This document shows positions 1 through 12,533 of a stretch of 64,000 nucleotides of DNA, one piece after another; within the stretch, counting starts at the first letter, position 1, and the number at the start of each line of letters is the position of its first letter. This DNA comes from Turbatrix aceti (taxonomy: Eukaryota > Nematoda > Chromadorea > Rhabditida > Panagrolaimidae). Below the pieces are notes generated by a model. It was not told the origin of the DNA. It saw only the letters and a program-made list of their open reading frames with translations, and made no database searches. A program made the translations under genes and the position numbers. The stretch is taken from assembly GCA_963969345.1 (NCBI GenBank), contig OZ017768.1, positions 7,340,718 through 7,404,717 on the forward strand. The letters are read 5' to 3'.

Positions 1-516
1 GGTGGTGAAAGGCGTCGTCTTTTGGCGCTTGGGAACGCGGTGGGGAAGCGGGAACTTGATCTTGCTGTCGTGGAACTGCTTGATGCCAGGACGACGGGTA
101 TCCGCGGTTTTGATGACGGCAGCCTTGATGATCTGGATACGATCAGCCTGTGCACGATGACGGGCACCCATATCGCGGTAGGCCTGAGTGACGGCGCCGG
201 CAACGCTGACGTCACGGTACTCGCGGTACATGTTGTGCTGACCGGTACGCGAACGGTAGCGAAGCCAGATGCCGTAGTTGCGGACGGTACCCGTCTTGCG
301 CTGCGTGACTTCCTCGGTCGAGACGATTTCACCGTGGGTCTTCTTGACACGACGCAAGCTCGAAGTAAAGTACCAGAAACGGGACTTGGCAACGACCTTG
401 TTCGAGGCAAAGATCGTCATCTTGTACAGCTTCGGGTTGGGATCCTGCTCGGTGGGCAGCTTGCGGCCAACGACCACGTACTGGCGGAGAACGTCACCTG
501 ATGCGATGATCGGCAT
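1..516 (-). CDS. RPL18A: 60S ribosomal protein L18a (eL20), 3' end cut by window
   Basis: Structural protein of the large cytosolic ribosomal subunit. The reverse strand is open from an ATG at 516 to the window edge (172 codons, no intron). Family signatures seen include [39 protein letters not shown] and [16 protein letters not shown]. Family members are about 176-188 residues long, so only the last few residues should be missing. The stretch [18 protein letters not shown] is closer to what I know of nematode RPL-20 than to the vertebrate protein. The start is chosen because an acceptor-like CTTCCAG lies 12 bp upstream (AG at 529-530) with no visible leading exon, as expected for a trans-spliced message. 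The gene is head-to-head with the kleisin gene. Confidence 0.93.
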   Translation of the reverse strand, partial: MPIIASGDVLRQYVVVGRKLPTEQDPNPKLYKMTIFASNKVVAKSRFWYFTSSLRRVKKTHGEIVSTEEVTQRKTGTVRNYGIWLRYRSRTGQHNMYREYRDVSVAGAVTQAYRDMGARHRAQADRIQIIKAAVIKTADTRRPGIKQFHDSKIKFPLPHRVPKRQKTTPFTT

Positions 517-1169
517 GATTGACTTTACCTGGAAGAAAAACGTGAATGAGAACCTTCGATACGTTAAAAGATCGCTAACACGATTCTACCACGCATAAAT
601 AAACGACAAAATAACTTTAAACGACAAAAATAGCAAAAAGCAAACGTAAAAGTGGGCAAAATTTTATAAAACAGACGACGGATAAATCCTACATCTCAAA
701 ACAGGCATAAGTCAGTCGCAAAGTTTAAATTCACCTTCAACGTCAATGTACAAACTAAATTCGAAGAAATAAACGAAAAACACGCGCACAGAGGTACGAA
801 ACGGGATCAAAAGCATCCAAAAAGAACAAAAACTCGTCGATAACAGAAAACGCAGCCTCGACTGTAGGCCACTTCTCGTCGCGAAAAGCCAGGCAGTGTG
901 CGTGCGCGTATTGTCGCGTTTCGCCAAGACAATAGAAAATTTTATTTTTCGGCGGGAGAAAGTTGCGTTTTTCTATGCGTGTTTTACATTCTTTTGTTTG
1001 GTTGCTAATTATTGTTGTACTAATTTTGACAAATGTACGTTATTTGTAAAACGTGACAACCGTGATTTGTTGTGTTTTGGAGTCATTTTCGTGTTTTTCA
1101 GTTCATGTTTCCATGTTTTATCGCTTGTTTTATTTATGAAACGTTGAATTGTCTTGTAGAAGTCTTCAA
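517..1169. promoter_or_regulatory. Shared upstream region of RPL18A and the CAP-H2-like gene
   Basis: This 650-bp stretch separates two divergent start codons. It holds no convincing ORF. Acceptor-like sites sit just before both starts (AG at 529-530 on the minus strand and at 1158-1159 on the plus strand). I infer a bidirectional promoter with outrons; no TATA element stands out. Confidence 0.45.
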
Positions 1170-4100
1170 ATGGCACCCGGCACAGGCCGGCCAGCACGAC
1201 CCCGTGGCAGACCCCCTGCAGCTGTGAGACAGGCTGTCGAACGCTTTGACGAATATCTCTCCGATGAGGATGTTGCTCCAAGAACTTCCAGGGCACCGAG
1301 GCAGCCCCAGGCAGTTCTCGGAGAAGAAGATGTAGACTGGCCGTGCGAAAGTGAGTTTTTGGATAATTAGAGGGGTTTCTGACTTTTGGTGGCTGTTTTG
1401 GATGGAATTGGTCGATTTTGACCAAAAATGGTTTTATATGGTCTTTTTTTTTGTTTTAGATCGTCAGGATATCGAACAAGTGGTGGAGGAAGGCGAAAAA
1501 ACGATGAAATGCCCGAAGCTGATAGACCCAGAGATCCTCGGCAAGTATACGCATGTTCTGAGCAAGTGCACGTCTTCGATGGAAGCATCTTTCATCCTCC
1601 CACGCATGTCCAAATTCTACGGCAACCAGGTGGATCGGTTGCACGAAGGCGTGATGCAGGTGCACAACAACCTTGTTTCTGCCATTCCTGATCCAGAGAC
1701 TTCACCCGGCACGAAAAGAGGCAGAAAACAACGGATTGTCGAAGAATCAACTTCTTGCGCGCCAACTTTTTTTGACGGAACCATGGATGGCGACGAGGAC
1801 GTTCTCAATTTTGAAATCCCAGAGGAAGAACACGAACACGAAGTCGGCAACGATGTTTACGAGGAAGAGGAAGAAGGCGATGCGGGTAATGTCACGGCTA
1901 CGGTGGGTGTACCGGGTGTGTCGATTGCGGACAAGACAATTGTGCCTGGAATCCGGGCTTTTGACACGACAATCGCCCAGGAAGCCAACATGGAAGCCTC
2001 CTTTTCCGAAGCAATGGGAAATTCATCCGACAGGAGGAAAATGAAACTCCTCATGGCGAGTCGCGCTGTACTGCTCATGAACAACAAACGAAGCGTCCGG
2101 AGCCTAGAAACCAGGTTTTCGAAATCTGATAACATGTGTCTCAGAGTCAGCGCTGAAAATAGACTCAGAAAGGTTGGTTTTTTCGAAAAATGCCACTTTT
2201 TTGTGTTTTTATGTCAAAAATTAATGTTTTTTGAGTTTTTTCTCAAAATGCCATTTTTTTTGTTTTTTATGTCAAAAATTAATGTTTTTTGACTTGTTTC
2301 TCAAATTTTTGTGTTTTTTTATGTCAAACGAATGTTTTTTTCAGGGTTTTATCGGCAAATCATCCAAAAAAGACAAACCAGTCGACGACAGCACCCTTCA
2401 GACGGTCGATAGATTCGGACAACTCATCCTGCCGCTTTTTTCCCACGCAGACAAGGCAAAGTACGATCGACGGCATGTCACGTTCGACGATGTGGCTGTC
2501 ACGGCTGCGGACTGTACGGTTGTTGCGCTGCACGAAGGCATGCTGGATCCCGAGAAGCTACCGTCTCTTGACGAACGGCAGCACAACAATTCCCTTGCTG
2601 ATGACGTCGATCTGGATGATGGCCTGATTGATTTGGAATCTGATCCGACGAGTGCGGCTTTGCTCCAGCTGGCAGGTTTGTGAATTGTTTTGGACTATCC
2701 CCAAATTTTGGGTTTTAAAAAAATTGAAAAAATCATTTTAGATCAAAATAAGGTTTTTTATGCCAAAAATGACGTTTTTTTTGCCAAAAATACAAATTTT
2801 GTTTTTTTAAAAGCGATGCACTCAAATTTAAATGCAAATACGGCCTAAATTTTTTATTTTGAGTTCACAAAATTAATGATTTTTTTGAGCGGGTACCCGA
2901 AATTTTGGATTTTTGGTCGGGTTACGCGTATTTTTGGGTAAGCGTTCAGTTTGGATTTTCAAATGGAAAGAAAATTCTGGTTTTTCTAAAATTACGTAAT
3001 TTGCAACAAAAAAACTAGAAAACTTTAATTTTGAGTTTTTTTTTTGACACAGAAAAATTTAGGATTTTTGTAACGAGCGAAATTTCGGTTTTTTGATCGA
3101 ATCTCCTAATTTTTAGGTTTTTTTGCATTTCTGTTTTTTTTGGAGGTTTTTGAGGATTTTTTTGTTTTTAGGAGCCTTCGAAGTCGGATCCACGCAGTTC
3201 GTTGACGTCAACGATGAATGGCTCGCCGATTTCAACCTCAATGATCACGCTAAGCGACACCACCGCAACCACGAAAACTACGTCAACGTATCCTTTTTTG
3301 ACACGACGGATCCCGGGGTCAATGGCATCTTTGACGAGAACCCACCTCCCGAAGACGACGCAGCGTTCGAAGAGGAGAGAGACCGTTACCGAAAGCTGAT
3401 CCATGACTTCTGGACTGGTCGAGAGAAGATCCAGGAATGCGTCGTCAATCCCGACGAACAAACCATTTATCTGGAAATGGGAGCCCCTCCTCATCGGCCC
3501 ATCTTCGACGACGAAGACCTCTTTTTCCCGTTCGATCTTCAGGAACACGTGACACCAGAAATTCTCGCTGAACAGGTCAAAGACGTCGCAAACGAGGCAA
3601 AAAAGGAGTTTTCATCGATATCGAAGCATCTCATCCCTCCGGAATCATCGGAGGATCCGTCCTGGTTCGTTCTGGGATCCATCATGAATCAGGAGGCCAC
3701 GACGAGTCAACTGACGACAATGCAGCAGGCAAAGGAGCTCTTCCAGTGGGTTTTGCCGTTTCGAATGGTCAATTACGCGGAGCAGATGGCCCGGGCGGTC
3801 GTCATGATGATCGGACGGGATGACCTGCCTCAGAAGTTGAATCTGACGAGTTCGATGAGTACGACCGCGTCCAGCTACCGGGCGGTGAGCACTGCGCCCT
3901 CGAGGCTGGGGTCGCCGGCAAAGATGCGGAGACTGGCCGCCAGGGTCGAATCCGAGGCCGATGAATTGTTCTTTGTTGGCAGGGAAGCCAGACCGGTGAG
4001 TTTTTGCGTTTTTTGGATTTTTTTTGTTCACAATGTTTCACTGCTTTCGGAGTCGAGAGTCGGTGTCGATATTAAAAAAAAAAGTTAATTTCAAAAAGTC

Positions 4101-7100
4101 GCTATTTTTTTTAAGAAAAAATATTTTTTTTGGTAATATTTGTTTTTTCACAGTTTTTTGTGCATCATTTTTCCGTAATTTTTTGGTTTTCATTTTTTCA
4201 TTATTTTTTGTTCAAAAAAAATTCGATAAAAATTTTTTATTTTAGTTCCCAAATTTTTGTGCATTTTCAATAAAAAAAAATTTGGGAACGAAAATAAATT
4301 TTTTTTGATAAAAAAAATTTATTTTGTTTATTTTTTTGAATTTTTATTTTTTTGAACAAAAAGTTATGGAAAGTGAAAACTAAATTTTGGTCAAAATTTA
4401 TTGATTTTGTGAGTAAATTTTTCTCCAAATTGAAATTTGTTCATGTTTACTTTGTTTTTTTTCAGCTCCGATACCAGCGCCAACAAATCCATCCCGCGAA
4501 CCCGAGCAAACTCATCGACACCGCAATCAGCGCTCTAAAAGCTGCCAGCGACGCCCGAAGACTCGATGCTGAAACGCGAAAAGCCTACACCATAGACGCG
4601 TTCTTTGCCCTCGTCCATGCGATTGGATTCTTCGCCGACAACGAAGAACTCTTCTCCGAATTCCGCGATTTGAGAAAGCACCGCACAGTCAGCTTCGACG
4701 AGCTTCCAGACATTTTGGGAGGCTCTGGGCTGACCGAAAGCCGATCTCAGACTGCGATAGGCTTCAGTTCACCTGGATTACCTGGCGACGAGGCGGACAA
4801 CACCCTGGTCGCGCCAATGGAAGCGGAAAGTTCCGTCAACGATACTCCGATGCCACCGGAAATTGATGACGTTCCCGACGACGATTTTCACAGCGTCGTG
4901 AATGAGCCCATCAATGTTGACGCTCCTTTGGAAGAGGAAAATGTCTTTGGAGCCTCTGAAAACGTTTTTGGGTCGTCGGATGCCGAACTGGCTGCTGCTT
5001 TTTCTCAGAGGTAATTTAAAAAAAATTTTTTTTTGACCCAATAATTTGAAAAAAAAATGTTTTTGGACCCAAAAAATATTTTATTATATTTGTTTTTTGA
5101 CCCAAAAATATTGTGTTCAAAAAAGTGTTTTTTGTCCCGAAAATATTTTGTTCCAAAATTTTTTTTGGTTCAAAAATTATTTTTTTCAAAAAAATGTTTT
5201 TTGACGAAAAAATTTTTTCAAAAAACCGTTTTTTGATCCAGAAATATTTTTTTGCAAAAAAAAAGTTTTTGTCACTGAAAAAAATATTTTTTAGTAACAA
5301 CTTCAACGAGCCACCAGAAAACGGGTTTCCGGATCAAGATTTCCCCGGTGACAAAACTTTGACCGAAGACGTCGGGGCTCTCGATGAAATTCCGCCCTCA
5401 CCTCCCCTGCAAATCCAACGCGACGATGAACTAAATCAAGTCCTAACCCAACTCCGGCAGATTGAAAGCGAAAGTCGTCCGATTTCCGTGGTCGACGGCA
5501 GCAAAGACGCAACCCAGGCAAGGAAAATCGTTCTCGTCGAAGACAACTCTCATTGGATGGACGCGGGAACCGAAAAACCTCCTACGAGACAGAGGAAGCA
5601 GAAATCGGTCGTCGACGATCAGCCGAAGGATGTGAGGCTCTTCATGCCGAGGGACGCGTTCACCCGGATCAACGATCGGAGGCGGAGCAGTCGATTCACC
5701 ATCTCGGAAACCTCGGACGAGCATCGAGCGTGGTTCCTGACGCTCTTGGAATCCGTCGAACCGCTTCAATGCGCCAAGATTGGAATGCTGAAATTCAAAA
5801 TCATTGATCTGTACTCGAACATGGTCATCGGACACGTATGTTTTCATTTTGAGCCTTTTGGGATGAAATGGACGAAATTGAATTTTTCAGGACGACAGAA
5901 GACCATTCGTCTCCCTGCCCTACATTCCCGTACTCAACCGGTTCAACACGATCGATTTTTGCTGCCGAGGAAAGTACCAAAACCTCCCGAAGATGGCGGA
6001 TACCAAGCAAGCCGAGCAGCTCAGATTCATGACCTTCTGCATACAGGTCTTTGCTATGTACCACAAGGCGAGTCTCGAGCGCAGAAGGCGTTCTGGAAGC
6101 CGATCTGTGCCAGAGGAAATGTTTTTCGACGCACCAATGGCTCCGGATGACGTCCTGGACGACGATGATAACTTTGCCGCGGGAGGCGGAGGAGGATACG
6201 AGGGTATCGGAGCAGACTTTGACGACGAACCACTCATCCAGCTCGACAATAGGATCGATGCTGCGTGCTTCAGCGAGACCCAGGAAAACCTCTACGACGA
6301 GATGGACGATGAACTCGCCTATGACGAGTACGATTTCTACTCTCCGGTCGGTTTTTTGACTCTTCTTTGTTTTTTTTAATTTCGGAAAAAAAGATGTTTC
6401 TCAAAACTTTTTTTTTCAAATTTTTTTTAGTGTATTTCATTTTTTAGTCAAAATTTTATTTTTTAGTCAAATTTTAATTTGTTTTTTTTTTATTTTTTTA
6501 GCACCAAAAAAAATTATATATAAAAGTTTTTTTTAGTTCAACCGCCAAAGCGAACCCCTGAAATTCTTCCGCCTGAAACGGGCCATCCGATACATCCTCA
6601 AGCGACCTCGATTCGGACAAATCGAGATATCCGACATGACCTTGGTGCCTACCTCGACTCCGGCGGCCGGCAAGCAGAAAGTCAACAGATTTGGGTCACC
6701 TGACGTCGTTGCAACCGGTGGAGGCATGTTTGGACAAAGCCGGGAGCTTCTGGATAGTTCTATACCAATCGGGGATGAAGACGTCATCGACGACGACGAT
6801 GACGTCCTGGAAGACGAAACCGACGAGACACAGGTGCCGAATTTCGAAGTTAAGGGTCGACACACGCTGAAATCCGTGCTATCCCATCTCCCGTTTTACT
6901 GCCATCCCGAGACGGCCAAAATTCTGTCGTACAGACACGTTTTTATGATCGTCCTTCACATGGCCAATGAAAATGTGAGTTTTGAGGTTTTTCTTTGTTT
7001 TTTTGAACTTAAAAAAAATTTTATTTGAAGAAACATTATTTTTTAAATTTTTTTATTAAAAAAACTAAAAAATTAAATTTTCTAATTTTTTTTAAATTTA

Positions 7101-7294
7101 TTTAATTAAATTTTTATATTTTTTAGGAACTAGTGATCGAAAACGTGGACGACGACGCGTACAGCGACATCAAAATCTCATCTGCCGGCAACAGCGGCGT
7201 GATCATCGATCCTGACGATGAGGCAGTCATCGACGGCCGCGTAACACCTGACAACGCTGCTCCCTATGATGAAGACGAAGAAGAAGAAGGCTGA
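1170..7294 (+). CDS. NCAPH2: Condensin II kleisin subunit (CAP-H2-like), nine exons
   Basis: Kleisins bridge the SMC2/SMC4 heads of condensin and carry the HEAT subunits during chromosome compaction. Exons by splice sites and frame: 1170-1350, 1460-2172, 2345-2675, 3172-3995, 4466-5010, 5295-5835, 5891-6346, 6537-6974, 7127-7294, giving 1398 residues. Residues 102-125 contain EASFILPRMSKFYGNQVD, which aligns without gaps to the CAP-H2 N-terminal helix (human EAALLIQGSACVYSKKVE). Near the C terminus, LHMANENELVIEN (from about 1337) matches the kleisin C-terminal winged-helix signature. Acidic low-complexity linkers dominate between them. Human CAP-H2 is about 605 residues, so this protein is more than twice the usual length. 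Kleisin membership is fairly secure; CAP-H2 rather than CAP-H rests mainly on the N-terminal match. The start follows an acceptor-like TTGTAG at 1154-1159. Confidence 0.65.
2173..2344. repeat. Tandem repeat filling intron 2 of the kleisin gene
   Basis: The intron consists of about three imperfect copies of a roughly 57-bp T-rich unit built around ATGTCAAAAATTAATG and CAAAATGCCATTTTTT. Similar slippage-type repeats fill other introns here, for example 5011-5294. Confidence 0.7.
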
Positions 7295-8637
7295 CGACAG
7301 GTTACATGCCCATACACCGATCTCATCTCATCGCATCAGTGTGCAATACCAGTGCTCCCGTGCGAACGATACTCACCTGCTTTTACCTTCACACCGGTAG
7401 CTTTCGTTGATTTTCTTAGTCTGTTTTTGTTATTTTTTGCGCTCCAGGAGCCTTCTCCTGCCTTCTTTTTCCTCAACTAATGTTTTTTTCACAGTTTTGT
7501 TTCACTTTGTCTCACTACATACCTCTCTCGATGTATCATAGTTTTTTTTCTTTTTCTTTTGCCCACCAATCTCATCCAAAAAATGTACGCCAAAAGCCTT
7601 ACACCACAGAGAGCACTGCTTTAAGTTATTGCGTTTTTTTGTCTGTTGTTAATAAAAAAGTGAGTCCACAATCGTATTTTTTTAAAGAATTTGAATATAA
7701 TTTTTTAGTGTAACTAAAAAAATCGAGAAAAAAAAAACTAAAAATTTAAAAAAAAAAGTTTTGAAAAACATTTTTTTTTTTTTTGAAAAACAAAAAAAAA
7801 CAAAGAAGAGTCAAAAAACCGACCGGAGAGTAGAAATCGTACTCGTCATAGGCGAGTTCATCGTCCATCTCGTCGTAGAGGTTTTCCTGGGTCTCGCTGA
7901 AGCACGCAGCATCGATCCTATTGTCGAGCTGGATGAGTGGTTCGTCGTCAAAGTCTGCTCCGATGCCGTCGTATCCTCCTCCGCCTGCTCTATTGGGTTA
8001 GGACCAAAACATAAAATCCGGCCGGCTGGCCGCAAAAGCAGCGCGGTTGATTTTAGGCTGGCCGGAAAAAAATTTGAAGGCCATTTTTTCGACAAAAAGT
8101 AAATATGTATGATTTTGAGACATTTTTTAGGGTTTTTTGGAACAAAAATTTGTTCAGAATTTGGTTATAGTTTAAAAAATTGACCCAGAAAAATACCATG
8201 TTCGAAATAAAAGCGGCGGTTTCGGCTTGAAAATTTAGGGCGGTCGTCGACCGAAATTTTCATTTCGATTTTGAGGCCGGTTTGAAGGCGGAATTTGATC
8301 ACCTGATGAAAAAAATAATCTTTTTGTTAAGAAAAAAATTGACTTCAAAATTTTATTGCCATCGTATTTTTTAAAAGCACAGAAATAACCCAAATGGGTT
8401 GAAAAAATGAGCAGATTGATACAAATTGTAAATAGATATTTTCGGACGATAACACGATTAATGGGGATCGGGGAGGGGTTAATATCGGCTTTGAGAGGAT
8501 ATATCTGTAAATTCTTTGGGCTATGGCTGTTGATTTGGGTGAGAAAATGGTTAAAAATAAATGGGTTACTGTCCAACGACCGATGTGATTTTGTGATCGT
8601 CTGCTGGGAGATTTCAAAGGCAAAAAATCGAATCGTG
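7295..8637. other. Convergent 3' region between the CAP-H2-like and GIT genes
   Basis: This is the 3' flank of two convergent genes. A possible polyadenylation hexamer for the kleisin gene lies in GTTAATAAAAAAGTG near 7650, and one for GIT (reverse-strand AATAAA) at 8352-8357. The stretch also contains the inverted exon copy at 7793-7986 and a GGCCGGC-rich patch near 8020-8065. No further gene is seen. Confidence 0.5.
7793..7986 (-). repeat. Inverted copy of a kleisin exon 7/intron 7 segment
   Basis: The reverse complement of this segment matches 6184-6377 base for base apart from two substitutions that I can see near its inner end (6202 and 6205). It includes 163 bp of coding sequence, the splice donor and the first 30 bp or so of the intron. 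The two copies are 1.4 kb apart in opposite orientation. Confidence 0.9.
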
Positions 8638-11600
8638 TTACAAATCAAGATCTCCTCGTTCGTGTACGTTGACGAGAAGCTGTTTGGCAGCCTTGACGAC
8701 GTCGTACGCTGCATGGCACGTATCATCCGTGGACCGGAGGGGCTGATAGCTGCACTCCAGGGCGAGGTTCTGCATGGCACCCATCATGCGTTGAATGCAT
8801 TCGAGGGTGGATGAGAGGCGGCGATCTGCTGGGATCGTGTTTACGATCCTGTTAATGTGATGGTTGATCTGCAAAAAAATCCGCATGAGATCCCATCCAA
8901 AAAATGTTATAGGGAATACTTTTTTTTTAATTAATCATGAAATTCTGTCAAAACAGCTTGTCGGAATTCGGGTCTTTGGCATTTTTGACGATTTTTGGCA
9001 CATATTGATTCATGTTATTTTTGATTGATAAATCCGAGAAAAATATAAAAATATACGTTTACCACCTTGAAAAATGCCGAGACAAATTTTGCCATTATGC
9101 TAAATGGTAGCTTTTACTATGAAAAGTTTTTACCCTAAAATTCCGCTGCCTGAGGCAGAGTTGCGATCACCAGAAATCTCGCTTTTGCTATTTTGACTAT
9201 TTTTAGCACATTGTAGCTAAAAAAATACGACATTTTCAAAACCAGGGTACATTTTGATCGACGAGATTTTTGATGGAGAATCCAAAAAAAATATAAAAAA
9301 AGTTAGGGTTTTCACCATAAAAAATGCCAAAAACTGCATTTAAAAAATGTTCACATGACAACGTTTGTGTCGGCATTTTTCAAGGTAATAACCCTAACGT
9401 TTTATATTTTTCTTGGATTCTCCATCAAAAATCACGTCGATCAAAATGTACCTTGGTTTTGGAAATGTCGTATCTTTTTAGCTACAACGTGCTAAAAATA
9501 GTCAAAATAGCAAATACAACGATTTCTGGCGATCGTAACTACCAAATCATGTCTCACATCAGGCAAATAAAGTATAAATACATCAAAAATTTTTCTACAG
9601 AAAAAATGTTTTATATGTACACTCACCGAATCCGTGTGATATCCCCCGTTCGTGTGGATGCCATCCCGTTGAAGATCACTAAACAACGCCTTGATCGACG
9701 TTGTCAGCATTTCAGTCTCGATTATGAGATTATCCGGAAATACTGAAAAAAAAACCACAATTAATTCCAATTCCACCTGCCCCTCCAATTTCCCCTAAAC
9801 TCACCATTTCCATTAAAAAGCGTCCTCAAATCAGTTCCACTGGTCGGCTGAATATTGTGCTGCGACGAGAAATATCCCTTGTACCCCGCGTGGTGTCTCG
9901 GGCTGCTGTCTTCGGGCGCACTCATGATTCCGGGGTCGTCAAACGACGATCCACCCCCGCCTCCGCCACTGAGGAAGGGCGGAGGCGCGCTGCCCTGTCG
10001 CTGGACAAGTGAATGCGGGAGTCCGCCTCCGCTGCTTTGGCTCATGGTCATCGGGATCTTGATCGGCGGACCGGGTCTGACGCCTGGAATGATCCCTGAG
10101 CTGCTGCCAACGGTGCTTACCGGTCCGGAGACGCTGCCGTGCCTTCGATTGACCGCGTATTTGTTTGCCGCGGTCGCTGTCAGCTGTCCGGACGACGCTG
10201 TATGCGACGAAGCCGACCGATGCACTCCATTGCCTACGGTAGCTGGTCCAGCTGCTACCGTAGCGCCTTCGTCAGCCGACGATTCAGAAGTCAACGTCCT
10301 CACCAACCTTTCTTTTGTCGTCGAAACCGTCGGACTCAAAGCTCTGTTCCGTGCCAGAGAATTCGTCGCATTATTTGCCAGGCCACTGGTCACCTGTTCC
10401 TGGAGAGTCCGAAGTTCTCGTTTCAATTCCGAATTCTGGTCTTGCAGGCCTTCGAGGGTCCTCTGAAGCAGCCGTTGACCCTTGATGAGTTCCGTGTTGC
10501 TCTGCGTCACCAGAGCCAGTCGACTCTGGGTCTCGCCGAGATTTTCCCTGAGCTCGAGGTAATCATCGATAGAAACGCCTTTTCGTGCCGAGACAAATCC
10601 GTCGTCGGAAGACGCGTTGCTCTTCTGCCGTTGAGTCGCACGGTGGTCGGCGACCTCATCGTAATCGGCTTCAGCGGCCGGAACGCCCGGAGGTGCAGCT
10701 GCCGTCAGCGGAGTGCTTTCGTCGTCCATGGAGAGCACTCGGAGTCCCGGATGTTGGCTGGACGAGTCCAGAAGCCCGACTTGGGCGCGGGAAGCGGTCT
10801 CATCCGGCGGCAGGGGTAGGCCGTGGTGGCGTCGACGGCATTCGTTGAGCGCATCGATGAGAACAACAGAGAAAATGTGTCCGTCGAGTTTGGCGAGTTT
10901 TTGGCGCAGTTGGTTTCTGGTTGCTGTGAGGGCTTCGTTGGGCTTAAAAATTAGGATATATAATTTACGGCTCCAAGGAAGGGAACATTTTAGAAATTGC
11001 ATGATTTATCGGAGTTACGATTGCCGAAAATCACGTTTTTGACGATTTTTGGCACGGTGTTGTTAAAAAACTACGGCATTTCAAAAGCCGGGACACGTAT
11101 TGATGGACGTAATTTTTGACGGAGAATTCGAAAAAGATATAAAAATGTTGGGTTATCACCTTGAAAAATGCCGAAAAGCTCCAACAATTGTTTCGGCATT
11201 TTCCAAGGTAGTAACCCTAACGTTTTATATTTTTCTCGGATTCTCCATTAAAAATTACGTCCATCAAAATTTTCCCTGGTTTTGGAAATGTCGTATTTTT
11301 TTTAGCTACAACGTGCCAAAATTCAACAAAAATTGCATAAACGCGATTTTCGAAAAACCAAAATTTTTGAAAAAAATTCCATTATGAAAAATGTTTTTCA
11401 GTGAAAACTGCATTTTCTTCCAAAATGCTCCCAGAAAAGCCCTACTCACCGGTAGAAAAGCCGCAACATGCTGATGGTTACCCAGGTAGTACGGCTGGGC
11501 AGCGGCCCACTCATTGGACGTCATCCGTCTGTCGACCTCGTCGTAGAGATCCTGAAGCAGCCGCTCAAACGCCGGAGCATCCAGGCCCTGGACCTTGGAC

Positions 11601-12533
11601 TTCAGAGGCTTCGTATCCGTCGCAGAAGCCACTTCAGGGACCAGAAAATGACTTGCAGCGTCTTTCGTGTGATCCGGCTTCCTCCCGGTCAAATAGAGCG
11701 CCAACTTATCTGTAACTTCAAAGACAAGCTCGACGAGTCTCGCTGCCAGCTCCGTGTGGCCTTCTGCCCGGGCGATGTCCGCCGGCGTCGCTCCCGAAGC
11801 CGCGGGCCAGGCTGGATCCGCTCCGTAGATGTACAGCAACTCAACCTGGAGTGCTTGGTTCTCCTTGGCAGCGACGTGGAGCGGAGTGAACCCTCCTTTC
11901 TCAGGATCAGCGAAATTGGGATCTGCACCGCTGGCGAGAAGCCGAAGGACGGTTTCTACGTGGGAGGTCCTCGCAGACGACCACAGCTGTCGATTGAGGT
12001 CATCCTGGGTGGAAGACGACGGTCGATACATGAACGAGAGATACACGTATTTCGCTTTGATATAGGCTTCTTTTTTGGGGATTACTGGGTCGCTAAAGTA
12101 TTTTTGTACAGTTTTTGTTCGCAGAATCAAAAAATAAAAATGAAAACTCACTTGGAATTGGGCTTCCGCTTCGCCGATTTGTCCTTGTCCTTATCCTTGC
12201 CTGAGGACATTTCGGTGAGGATCGCATGCTCCCAGACGTTGTTGGACCCTTCTCGGTAGAGCTGACGGACGAGGGCAAGCTGGTTGGCATTCCAGAATCC
12301 GTTTTTAAGGCTTCGCACTTGGCTGATGTGCCTGCCTGAAAAACAACGTTTTATAGACAGAAAAATGGTTTTTTAGGCTTACCGAGATTACGGTGCACGT
12401 AGCAGCACTCGGTGCAGACCAGGACGCCCCGATTGATGACTGCCCACTGAGGATCGTCGGCTCCGCAGTCCGCGCAGACGAACTGGGGCTGTTTGCCCGT
12501 GGACGTCGGGGTCGACGAGTGGCGGTCGTCCAT
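8638..12533 (-). CDS. git-1: GIT family ArfGAP scaffold, six exons, complete
   Basis: GIT proteins inactivate Arf GTPases and scaffold PIX, paxillin and PAK at adhesions and synapses. Exons in transcription order: 12533-12383, 12335-12152, 12092-11450, 10942-9805, 9742-9627, 8868-8638; 820 residues. Residues 20-43 hold the ArfGAP zinc finger (C20-x2-C23-x16-C40-x2-C43), continuing across the first intron into [13 protein letters not shown] with the expected arginine. Ankyrin repeats follow ([34 protein letters not shown]), then a Spa2-homology motif ([15 protein letters not shown]), a coiled coil (about residues 480-540), a Ser/Gly-rich linker, and the C-terminal paxillin-binding bundle ([19 protein letters not shown]). 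An acceptor-like TTTTTTAG lies shortly upstream of the start, suggesting trans-splicing. Two introns carry palindromic MITEs. Confidence 0.92.
8940..9600. mobile_element. Palindromic MITE copy plus partial copy in the last GIT intron
   Basis: The main copy (about 9108-9600) is a long imperfect palindrome. The left half has GGGTACATTTTGATCGACG and ATGGAGAATCC; the right half has the reverse complements. A partial copy of the same family abuts it at about 8940-9105. The outer ends are decayed compared with the copy at 18641-19149. Confidence 0.7.
11006..11390. mobile_element. Palindromic MITE copy in a GIT intron
   Basis: Same family as 18641-19149. It has CTACGGCATTTCAAAAGCC on the left and GGTTTTGGAAATGTCGTA on the right, with a palindromic centre around CATTTTCCAAGG. 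It lies in the 507-bp intron between exons 3 and 4 of the GIT gene. The ends are not sharp. Confidence 0.65.

Noticed and set aside
4000..4465. T-rich ORFs of 70-90 codons in kleisin introns
   Set aside because: Phe/Leu/Lys-rich translations of poly-T tracts between good splice sites, with no sign of coding constraint.
7811..8095. 94-codon reverse ORF beyond the kleisin gene
   Set aside because: It is the out-of-frame translation of the inverted exon copy, not an independent gene.
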